Shown here one piece after another: positions 37,351 to 44,807 of a DNA stretch of 57,792 bases. A program made the translations under genes and the position numbers. Source of the stretch: an uncultured Prevotellaceae bacterium. GTDB taxonomy: Bacteria > Bacteroidota > Bacteroidia > Bacteroidales > Muribaculaceae. Numbering within the stretch: the first letter of the stretch is position 1; each line of letters begins with the position of its first letter. Below the pieces are notes generated by a model that searched no databases, was not told the DNA's origin, and saw only the letters and a program-made list of their open reading frames with translations. The DNA is taken from the NCBI GenBank assembly GCA_900318065.1, contig ONIY01000022.1:1-57792 (forward strand), read 5' to 3'.

Positions 37351-37388
37351 GGGAAGTGTCGAACGTGATAAAACCTAAGGACTTTTCT

Positions 37389-37596
37389 TTCCACACTTTC
37401 CACATATTCCACAATGTTATAAATCAATAAAATAACTAACAATCTATCATACCACAAACTTCCACAATTTTCCACAAAAGTGTTCAGCATAGTTTCTCCT
37501 GACTTTGGATTTCCACAAATGTTTCCACAATTCCACAAAACACCATAATCTATCTTTCTGAAAATCAGGAATGTGGAGTTTGTGGAAACTGTGGAA
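37389..37596 (+). repeat. TTCCACA repeat cluster, candidate replication origin
   Basis: TTCCACA occurs eight times on the plus strand (starts 37389, 37398, 37407, 37460, 37470, 37511, 37523, 37531), the first three with exact 9-nt phasing. TGTGGAA occurs twice in inverted orientation (37581, 37590). The sequence between is AT-rich. Repeats of this density directly after a primase gene resemble iterons or DnaA-box-like sites. Confidence 0.6.
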
Positions 37597-37822
37597 GCCC
37601 TAGAGGGTGTATATGTTTTTTTGAAAAAAAATTGTTTTTTCGTGGTTCTCGGATTTTAGTGCAGAAATGGTTTTTGCTACTCTCAGATTAATTTTTGCTC
37701 TTTACATGGGTGTGTCTTGACGCTCCGCTTGCAGTAGAAAGGGATGTTGCTCATAAGAAAATTCTTAAGACTCTTTGACTTGTTTGTCCATCGCTCACTT
37801 TGTTTTTACGCCGCAAAGTTAA

Positions 37823-37927
37823 TGCGTCTCCCTCACACGCAAGGCCAGGCTCCGTTGCTGCGAGAAATCTCCACACCTGCGGGTAGTATTTCACTTGCAA
37901 GCCTTGCTCTCTGTGTGGGCAGTCGCA
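37823..37927 (+). ncRNA. candidate structured RNA upstream of ardA-like gene
   Basis: Long-range pairings form one extended stem: TGCG (37823-37826)/CGCA (37924-37927), CC (37831-37832)/GG (37918-37919), CACAC (37834-37838)/GTGTG (37913-37917) and GCAAGGC (37839-37845)/GCCTTGC (37901-37907). Base composition differs from the AT-rich surroundings. It ends about 75 nt before the ardA-like ATG, so it may be a regulatory leader. The 37275-38003 gap holds otherwise only the terminators and the repeat cluster. Confidence 0.45.
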
Positions 37928-38003
37928 CTTTTCGGGCAGTGTAAAAAGCAAAGCGATAGCGATAACAAGATCAAAGAAGTTTCACTTTTAAATTTTCTTT
38001 ATT

Positions 38004-38671
38004 ATGAGTAACAATTCCCTTTCATTCGAGTTTGCAAGCGGTGCTGACAGCACCCAAGTTCAAGAACAAGTTGTAAAAAGCTGCAGCTCCAGCTCCTCCA
38101 ATCTCAAAGAGGTTTTTGTGAGGCTGAGTTGGACTTGGCAGACTTCAAGTTTGACTACCGTACTGACAATCCGGCCGTGTACGTCAGTTCCTACCACCGC
38201 TACAGCTGTGGGAATTTAGATGGCATGTGGGTTGATTTATCCCTGTGTGCCGACTATGACGAGTTTATGCAAGTGTGCCGGCTCATAGTTTTCGATGAGG
38301 AGGATCCCGAATTCATGTTCCAGGACATGCAGAACTGGCCCGATTCATGGTATGATGAAGGCTCACTGAGTGAGGACACCTTCGAGAGAATCCAAGAGTT
38401 CGCAGAGCTTGACGAAGACGAGCGCGAGGCCTTCGAGGCTTTCATGGATGTTCGTTGCGACAGTGACGTTACATTCGAGGAGTTCCGCGAGGCTTACTGC
38501 GGCAAGTGGGACAGTGAGGAAGAGTTCACCGAGAACTTGATCGACGAGCTGGGAATCCTTGACGAAGTGCCCGAGCATCTGCGACGCTTTTTTGACGTCT
38601 CGGCCTATTCAGACGAGCTTTTCCGCTATGACTATGACTTCCAAGATGGCTACATCTTTAGAGTTAGCTGA
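38004..38671 (+). pseudogene. ardA: ArdA-like antirestriction protein, frameshifted
   Basis: ArdA family proteins mimic DNA and inhibit type I restriction enzymes. The body (from about 38076, 180 aa open from 38129) is strongly acidic and has ArdA features: YVSSYHRYSCGNLDGMWVDL and many D/E runs. The likely true N-terminus starts at ATG 38004 (MSNNSLSFEFASG) in another frame. The two join if one A is added to, or re-read in, the A5 run of GTAAAAAGC around 38075. The gene is therefore a pseudogene by one-base deletion, a sequencing error, or expressed by -1 slippage. It would protect the element on entry to a new host. Confidence 0.7.
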
Positions 38672-38694
38672 TGTTTACTGAATGCTGATGTTGA

Positions 38695-38718
38695 GCCGCC
38701 TTCGGGCGGCTTTTCTTT
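38695..38718 (+). terminator. terminator after ardA-like gene
   Basis: GCCGCC-TTCG-GGCGGC (38695-38710) followed by TTTTCTTTT. Confidence 0.9.
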
Positions 38719-38812
38719 TGCATCGCAGTGAAACCAAGTATCACAGAAACCTGCTTCCACAATTATTTTGTTCAAGATTTGAACGCAAGTTGTTGGCATT
38801 GAGATTTTTATG

Positions 38813-38820
38813 TAATTTTG
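38813..38820 (+). promoter_or_regulatory. -7 element before 38825 gene
   Basis: TAATTTTG, matching TAnnTTTG. Transcription would start close to the first ATG (38825), so a leaderless start or the ATG at 38840 is likely. Confidence 0.45.
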
Positions 38821-38824
38821 CGGC

Positions 38825-39322
38825 ATGAATACTAAACCTATGAGCGACTTTTTGATATACCTTAAATTTGAGCCGTACTTAGCCCAGTGGTTTACACATG
38901 AGATGGGAGGAACCTCGCCAGTGGAAATTCCACGTGGCTCGGCTGAATCGGACATCCTCCAACTGTTCCTGACGAAACAACCGGAGGATGTCCCTGATGA
39001 GTGCAGAGAGGATGCGAATCTGATAATCGCCATCCCCTACTTCAAGCGCAAGGACCCACGCATTTACAATTATCTTCCGCCTAAAGCGGTGGAATGTCTG
39101 CACAAGTGCATAAAGAACCGTTTTGATGTGCAGCTGTGGAATGATCTTCATCAGGTTCATCCGAAATCGAAAATGCTGAAGGAACTGATAGAGGCCTGGA
39201 TGGAATGTCATGGGATTGAGTTTGATGACACGAACTGGTGTACCATATCTAAAAGGTACCAGAGAAAGAGAGAAATATATCTGAAGAAAAAAACGAAAAA
39301 AATGACATCGACTTCAGAGTGA
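38825..39322 (+). CDS. conserved phage-type protein of unknown function
   Basis: 165-aa soluble protein (or 160 aa from the second ATG, 38840). Segments such as SDFLIYLKFEPYLAQWF, IPRGSAESDIL and KNRFDVQLWNDLH look well conserved and, from memory, recur in Bacteroides/Prevotella phage-like elements; I know no function. A Lys-rich tail (LKKKTKKM) could bind nucleic acid. It follows the ardA terminator with its own -7 box. Confidence 0.6.
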   Translation: MNTKPMSDFLIYLKFEPYLAQWFTHEMGGTSPVEIPRGSAESDILQLFLTKQPEDVPDECREDANLIIAIPYFKRKDPRIYNYLPPKAVECLHKCIKNRFDVQLWNDLHQVHPKSKMLKELIEAWMECHGIEFDDTNWCTISKRYQRKREIYLKKKTKKMTSTSE

Positions 39323-39406
39323 TTTTTGTCCGCAAACCGACAAAGCGGACTTTTACGATTTTTGCGACAAAGACGATTGTTTCGTTTATTGAAAATACAA
39401 CTTGCC

Positions 39407-39835
39407 ATGATATCACAAGAAACCCAATACGCTCTACCTGGCATCAAGTCGATAGCCTATGTTCCGTGTGAGCTTGTCCAACGTAACTGCGACTTGAAAT
39501 GCCTCGCGTCTATGCCGGTGAGAGTGTTCACAACACCTATTCCGATTATTCTCAAGGGAGAGGCCACATGCGCTACGGTCTCTCAGTATGACAAAAACGG
39601 AAGGACAGAGACTACAACTCTGCGCTTTGCCACACTCTCGCCTGTGCCTGTAAACAAGCATGTCGCCTTTATCGTGACCGACACGAATGACCACCCTTTC
39701 TTGGTCGGACTGCATGAGGCTCCTTATCCTGTGATAAAAATCTCACACTCTACAGGAACCCCTGACGGAGATCCTGCAGTTCTGACCTATGAAGTGACCT
39801 TCAAAGCTCTGAAATCTCTTATCCCAATGTGGTGA
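39407..39835 (+). CDS. unknown phage-module protein
   Basis: 142 aa from the ATG at 39407; the longer frame upstream is less likely because it begins with a basic non-conserved stretch. Beta-rich, no signal peptide or membrane segment. Its opening YALPGIKSIAYVP loosely resembles the ELPGIKRRLYYI start of the virion-like gene at 41892, so the two may be distant paralogues. It lies just before the prohead protease. Confidence 0.55.
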   Translation: MISQETQYALPGIKSIAYVPCELVQRNCDLKCLASMPVRVFTTPIPIILKGEATCATVSQYDKNGRTETTTLRFATLSPVPVNKHVAFIVTDTNDHPFLVGLHEAPYPVIKISHSTGTPDGDPAVLTYEVTFKALKSLIPMW

Positions 39836-39876
39836 CCAGCAGATAATTCGTCTTTTACCACCTTATTAATAGAAGA

Positions 39877-39884
39877 TAACTTTG
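39877..39884 (+). promoter_or_regulatory. -7 element of capsid module
   Basis: TAACTTTG, 20 nt before the protease ATG. Confidence 0.5.
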
Positions 39885-39904
39885 TGGCATAAAACAAATT
39901 TACT

Positions 39905-40966
39905 ATGCCACAACCTAATTATAATCTTCATCTGAAAGGCTACGTCGGAGGATGCGACTTCGACCGTAACTATGTGGACTATGTTCTGGCCAAGAACAAA
40001 GACAAACCGGTTCACGTTCTCATTGACAGCCTGGGGGGCTCGCTCGCGACTGCACTATCCATCGCCAGCGCATTCCGTGCGCATGGCGATGTGACAGTGC
40101 ACTTCGTGGGAATGAACGCGAGCGCGGCGACAGTCGCCTCCCTCGGTGCCAAGCATATCTCTATCGACTCGTCGGCAATGTACCTGGTGCACAAATGCAG
40201 CGCGGAGTTCTTTGAGTGGGGAAACCTCAATGCCGACCAGCTCGCTGAGGTGCGCGACAACTGTGAGGCTGCCATACGTGACTTGAATAAGCTGGACAGC
40301 AATATCGCCACCATGTATGCAGGCAAGTGCAGCAAGAAGCAGCAAGATCTGCTCGACCTCATGAAGGAAGGTGGATGGCTGTCGGCAAAGGAAGCGCTGG
40401 AATGGGGATTTGTGGATGAGGTTACGGAGTTCCAGGAACCTAAGCCTGTACTCACGGATGCAGTGGCTTCGGCCATGGCTGCTGCTGGTATGCCTATCCC
40501 AAACATCCCTACCGATGGCAAGGAAACGCTGTTCGCACGGTTCCTCGCTTCTATAGCCGCGCTGTTCAAGCCAGGCTCGATAAAGGATGAGGAAGAGCCT
40601 GAAAGTGATGACAAGCCATTAGAAGTTAATAAATATAATAACGTTAGTAACTCTGTAGCAGAAACCATGAACCAAACACAATCCTTTTCGCTCTTGGGCA
40701 AAGTCCTCAATGTGGAGGGCTTTGCCGTGGGTGAGAACGGCGTGACGCTATCTATTGAACAGATGCAAGCGGTAGAGAACGCTCTTGCCGATCGTGACAG
40801 GAGCAACGCCGAACTCACAGAGCAGGTGGCAGCACTGAAAGCGGCTCCTGCTGAGAAGTCCCAGTCTGTCGTTGATGACAAGTCTCAACATGAGGCAGAC
40901 AATCCTTTTGCTCAATTCGCCAACAAGGTGAACAACGCACGACAAATGTATAATCAAGTACCGTAA
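39905..40966 (+). CDS. ClpP-type prohead protease with scaffold-like tail
   Basis: 353 aa. The N-terminal ClpP/S14-fold domain (about 1-185) has GGSLATALSIASAF, catalytic-Ser region FVGMNASAATVASLGA, and MYLVHKCSA for the His. The C-terminal part (about 215-353) is low-complexity, acidic and coiled-coil (DRDRSNAELTEQVAAL), as in protease-scaffold fusions of tailed phages. It is directly followed by the capsid gene, the usual order. It would trim scaffold during capsid maturation. Confidence 0.82.
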   Translation: MPQPNYNLHLKGYVGGCDFDRNYVDYVLAKNKDKPVHVLIDSLGGSLATALSIASAFRAHGDVTVHFVGMNASAATVASLGAKHISIDSSAMYLVHKCSAEFFEWGNLNADQLAEVRDNCEAAIRDLNKLDSNIATMYAGKCSKKQQDLLDLMKEGGWLSAKEALEWGFVDEVTEFQEPKPVLTDAVASAMAAAGMPIPNIPTDGKETLFARFLASIAALFKPGSIKDEEEPESDDKPLEVNKYNNVSNSVAETMNQTQSFSLLGKVLNVEGFAVGENGVTLSIEQMQAVENALADRDRSNAELTEQVAALKAAPAEKSQSVVDDKSQHEADNPFAQFANKVNNARQMYNQVP

Positions 40967-40979
40967 AAATCTAATCACT

Positions 40980-41853
40980 ATGGCAGGACAATTAAATGTA
41001 ACACCTAATCTGCACGACTTTCAAGAAGCCGCCACGAAATATCGTCCTCAGCTGCTCTATATGCCCATCATAGGCTGTGAGCAGACTCTGAAGCACATGA
41101 CGCCACGCCCAGGAATCCGATACAAGGAGAATGTGGGGGCTATCAGCGGCGACGCTCAGTTTGGTCCGTACAAGCCAAGCCGCTCGACGGACTTCAACCT
41201 CAATGTGGACTACCGCACCCTGGAGACTTTCATGGGTTCGGTGCACTGCAAGTTCGAGCCTAACTCGGCAGCATCCACTATCCTCGGCTATCATGCCGCA
41301 ACTAAGGGGGACGGCCAGATGAGAGCTCCTACTGCGCTCCATGTGCTGACTCTTATCGCCAAAGGGCTCTCAAGCAGCCTTGACGAGGCAATATGGAATG
41401 CGGTTCGCAATGCCAATGGCGACACCACGAAAGATCTTTTTGACGGTTTCGACACCATCACACAGATGGAGATTGACGCTGACAACATCAGTGAGGCAAA
41501 CAAGAACTATATGAAACTTGAGGAGGAAATCACCACCTCGAATGCTCTGGACATCGCCAAAGAGATTCTTTACTCTCTTGACCCACGTCTGCGCGCGCAG
41601 GAACTCAACATGTACTGCTCGCAGGACTTCGCCGACAAGTACAACGAGGCGATGCTGCTGACTCATGCTGGTATCAACTACTACAACCAGTTCGGACAGA
41701 ACACCGTGGAAGGAAGCAACGGACGACATCGAGAGCGTGATGGTGAAGGAGTATGAGCCTTTCATCCTCTCCTACATCGCTACCATGTTCTTCGGCGTGC
41801 AGTTCGAGAGCATCGACTACCGCAGAATGAAGGTGATTGAACTCGCAGCGTGA
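40980..41853 (+). pseudogene. phage major-capsid-like gene, frameshifted
   Basis: Two frames together encode about 290 aa. The first (40980-41756) opens MAGQLNVTPNLHDFQEA and breaks near 41700 after NYYNQFGQN. The second continues with WKEATDDIESVMVKEYEPF to the stop at 41853. The break corresponds to one extra base near ACCGTGG. The position directly after the prohead protease, size and composition indicate a major capsid protein; I do not recognise a named family. With this frameshift a full subunit cannot be made. Confidence 0.65.
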
Positions 41854-41891
41854 CATTGAAATGATTACTGACAACAGAAAACTCAAACATT

Positions 41892-42520
41892 ATGCCTAGA
41901 CAAACATGTACTCCAATACAGAGGTCTCTTGCCTGGTGCCAAGGCACGCCTGAGCTGCCTGGCATCAAGCGTAGGCTCTACTACATCACATCAGCAAGGA
42001 CCAGATTGTGAAATGGCCCACTCTGACACGTGACCAGAACGGCCGTCTGACTTCGGCAGCATATTCGGGGAACTTCGAACTGGTGGCAGACGCTACATGG
42101 AAGTTTATCGACATCCTCCCTGACAAGTCACAGCTCACAAGTGAGGCACAAGGAGAATATCCATCGATGACTCAGCTGAACAAACTCACCGCTGTTCACC
42201 CAGGCGTGGGCGTGGAGGCTTCAGGACTCTCAGCTTACGTGAACAACTGCGACTGCGTATATCTCGTGGAGACTGTACGCAACAAATTCCGTGTCGTAGG
42301 TAGTGAGAAATGGCAGGTGAAGTCGACAGTGGCGCAAGACCTGGGGCAAGGAGCAACAGGCACCACAAGTACAACTTTGAACGTGGAGGCTACCGATGAG
42401 TGCCCGGCTCCTTTCTATCAAGGTAAGATCGACACTGAGGATGGTATCATCTATGCTGACCAACAGCAGGCGCAGCCCGTAGTAGATGGAGACCCGGATG
42501 ATGACACCGCAGATCCTTGA
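41892..42520 (+). pseudogene. virion-associated gene, frameshifted by 5-bp duplication
   Basis: The first frame (ATG 41892) encodes MPRQTCTPIQRSLAWCQ ... RRLYYI and stops at 42011. The second resumes with SKDQIVKWPTLTR and runs to 42520 (TAVHPGVGVEAS, VVGSEKWQVKSTVAQD). The cause is visible: ACATC is tandemly duplicated (41983-41987 and 41988-41992), so removing one copy restores one frame of about 200 aa. Role likely in head completion or tail, from position after the capsid gene. Confidence 0.62.
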
Positions 42521-42537
42521 TTTCTGACAACTGAATC

Positions 42538-43197
42538 ATGACTGACGAGAGGACTTCCATCGATATGAGGGGAACACTGAGCGAATTGACGTTCCCTGAG
42601 GTCGGTGAGGGTTCTCTCGTCATCGATTTGGGATCCAGGCAGACCAGAGCGCAGCCAAAGGACTTGTTCGCAGTGAACAAGCGCAAGTCGTGGGATAAGA
42701 CTGTCGAAGCTCGTTGCGACTTCACTTATAAGCTAAGCCTTACTCGCCGCTCTGACGTTGATTTCATCTCAATCTGGAAGAAGTCGGTGTATGGCCGCAC
42801 ACTAACGGACATCAAAGGTGATCCTGAAATGGTCACCTTCTTTGCTGATAATATTACTCCTGTAATAAGTGAGACGTTGGGCTACCATCTTGCAGATGGC
42901 TCGTGGGCTGTATGTACTTCTCCTAAGCGAAGACACAAGGAAAAGAACTTTGCAACGCTGATTAGTGAGCGCATAGCTGCCTCACTTGGAATTCCGTTCT
43001 ACGAGGACGTGGCACTGTGTCACAGCAAGCAAAGAGTGAACGCCGTGTTTGAGCTTAACAATCTTCCGAAAGAGAGCAACATCATTGTGTTTGACGACTT
43101 CGTGACGACAGGGATGACTCTCGCTGGAATGAAGAAGCTGCTCACAAAGTACAAGAAGAATGTGGTATTCTACAGTTGCATAAATAATAAACTTTGA
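42538..43197 (+). CDS. phosphoribosyltransferase-like protein
   Basis: 219 aa with a PRPP-binding motif IIVFDDFVTTGMTLAGM near residues 184-200 (hydrophobic strand, DD, TTG) as in ComF-type and other phosphoribosyltransferases. The N-terminal 100 residues are not recognised. It sits among virion genes. Its substrate is unknown; nucleotide salvage or base modification for the element is conceivable. Confidence 0.68.
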   Translation: MTDERTSIDMRGTLSELTFPEVGEGSLVIDLGSRQTRAQPKDLFAVNKRKSWDKTVEARCDFTYKLSLTRRSDVDFISIWKKSVYGRTLTDIKGDPEMVTFFADNITPVISETLGYHLADGSWAVCTSPKRRHKEKNFATLISERIAASLGIPFYEDVALCHSKQRVNAVFELNNLPKESNIIVFDDFVTTGMTLAGMKKLLTKYKKNVVFYSCINNKL

Positions 43198-43199
43198 TT

Positions 43200-43934
43200 A
43201 TGGATAATAACTTTACAAAACAGATTCAAGATTGGCTGAATGCTCCTTCGTCAGAACGTGACTATAATGAGGGAGCGATGCTGCTGCTGAAGCTCACTGG
43301 GAACCAGATTTGGTACCGCAATTTGACAATGCATCGTACTCGCAAGGGTGAAGAGTTCATCGAGTACCAGCTGAAGAAACGCCTCACTTTCAGGCTTCGC
43401 CAGGTGACTCATGAGCAGGTGGAACAGATGCAGAAACAGGTGGATGGAATCGTGGTGAAGCGTAATCTGGAGAAGACTAACACCACTCCCACTTCTGAGT
43501 TCAAGACAGGCAAGCGTGCTGACCATGATGAGCTTCCTGATGAGGTCCAAGCTCTATATGTCGAAAACCTCTCCATCGTGCAGAAGATGCGCGAACTGCA
43601 TCTGAAGCTGAGATCGCTTTCTCTTGATAACGCACCTTGCCCGGACAGTGAGCGGTACCCATTCCTCAAGGAACTCATCACTCTCGATAAGAAACTGCAC
43701 TCAAACTGGGAAATCTATGACCATTACACCGGTGCAGATGGCGAGCATATTCTGACTGAGGACTTGCGGGAGCAGAGCAAAAATGCTGTGAGGATGATAA
43801 ACCTCAACAAGAACCGATATGCCAAGAAGCCCACAGAGGAACTTAAGGGTAAGATCCTCGCGTGGTATGGGCAAGTGATTAGTCCTACTGATAAACTCAC
43901 AAATGAGTTGAAAGCTATTGGCATCCTTGATTGA
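43200..43934 (+). CDS. unknown phage-module protein
   Basis: 244 aa from ATG 43200 (a TTG lies two codons earlier). Largely helical, with coiled-coil segments (QVTHEQVEQMQKQVDGIV; SIVQKMRELHLKLRSL). No signal peptide or membrane segment and no recognised domain. It is coupled to the next gene by a 4-nt overlap. Confidence 0.6.
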   Translation: MDNNFTKQIQDWLNAPSSERDYNEGAMLLLKLTGNQIWYRNLTMHRTRKGEEFIEYQLKKRLTFRLRQVTHEQVEQMQKQVDGIVVKRNLEKTNTTPTSEFKTGKRADHDELPDEVQALYVENLSIVQKMRELHLKLRSLSLDNAPCPDSERYPFLKELITLDKKLHSNWEIYDHYTGADGEHILTEDLREQSKNAVRMINLNKNRYAKKPTEELKGKILAWYGQVISPTDKLTNELKAIGILD

Positions 43935-44461
43935 GACGCAATGCTGACATAGGAGATTATCTGAAGCCGATACGTGAAAAACCGTACCAGGCTTATCTCT
44001 CTAATGCCCTGCAGGTGGCAGACATTCTTGACTGGGTGCTGAAGCAGTTGGGCAAAAGCGAGGTGTGGCAGACTTCTTTCTCCATCAGTGAGGAGTTTAT
44101 TCGACGGCTATACTTTATCGAGAAGTCAGGGCTCGTCACCAAGTTTAACCTGGTGCTCGACCACAAGGCCACAAACAAGACGCTCAAATTATGGGCGTTT
44201 ATTACGCAGGTTATTGATACCACATACTTAGCAGATAACCATAGCAAGGTACTTCTGGTTAAAAGCGAGCGTGGCGAAATGGTGAGTATCATAACATCTC
44301 AAAACCTAACACGTGGTAACAGGTGTGAGAGTGCAGTGATAACAACAGATAACGATATATTCAATACTCTCCACTCTCAAATTCAAGATTTAATAACTAA
44401 CCATTCGGTTCCTCTCAATGACCTATTCGCTGCACGCATTCTTGGCAGCGCCTCAACATAG
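43931..44461 (+). CDS. PLD-like (HKD-type) domain protein
   Basis: 176 aa beginning at a TTG that overlaps the preceding stop. The C-terminal half carries ADNHSKVLLVKSERGEM followed by ITSQNLTRGN: an H-x-K motif and downstream Asn as in single-HKD phospholipase-D-fold nucleases. A second HKD motif would come from a dimer. It may act on DNA of the element or host; not proven. Confidence 0.6.
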   Translation: MRRNADIGDYLKPIREKPYQAYLSNALQVADILDWVLKQLGKSEVWQTSFSISEEFIRRLYFIEKSGLVTKFNLVLDHKATNKTLKLWAFITQVIDTTYLADNHSKVLLVKSERGEMVSIITSQNLTRGNRCESAVITTDNDIFNTLHSQIQDLITNHSVPLNDLFAARILGSAST

Positions 44462-44521
44462 TTCATGCAAGCATGCCTCTGTATTCGGCTTGCACAAGAA
44501 TTCAGAAAAAGAAGTTTGATT

Positions 44522-44797
44522 ATGGAATATACAGATAAAGAGTTAGAGCAGGTTGAGCAGTATGCATCAATATATCTGAAGATAAGTGATATGGCAGTGA
44601 TTCTTGGAGTTCCTGCAGAGCAACTCCGCTCGGACATTGCAGACCACAATACTGAGGTGAGTCTGCGCTATCGACGTGGGAAGGCCGCATCAAAGGTTAA
44701 GCTGCTGCATCAGGAGATGATGCTGGCACAAGTGGGTTCGCCACTGGCTATTGAAAATACTCACCGAAATCTGCTCGACATGGAGGATGATGAGTGA
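44522..44797 (+). CDS. small HTH protein, possible small-terminase-like
   Basis: 91 aa from ATG 44522; the longer frame from 44465 lacks support. An N-terminal helix-turn-helix-like segment (YLKISDMAVILGVPAEQLRSDI) is followed by a basic helix and an acidic end. Such proteins can precede large terminase genes in phages, but no large terminase follows: the next gene, convergent, ends 10 nt away. This is the last gene of the element. Confidence 0.5.
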   Translation: MEYTDKELEQVEQYASIYLKISDMAVILGVPAEQLRSDIADHNTEVSLRYRRGKAASKVKLLHQEMMLAQVGSPLAIENTHRNLLDMEDDE

Positions 44798-44807
44798 TAT
44801 GAATATC

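Noticed and set aside
37389-37596. CRISPR-like reading of the TTCCACA cluster
   Set aside because: The 7-nt units are too short and spacers too variable; iteron-like sites fit better.
37744-37944. 66-codon frames on both strands upstream of ardA
   Set aside because: They lie on the predicted RNA stem and have no ribosome-binding site or domain.
33190-44797. Functional capsid-forming phage-inducible island
   Set aside because: Those islands keep portal, connector and terminase genes; these are missing here and the capsid gene is broken.
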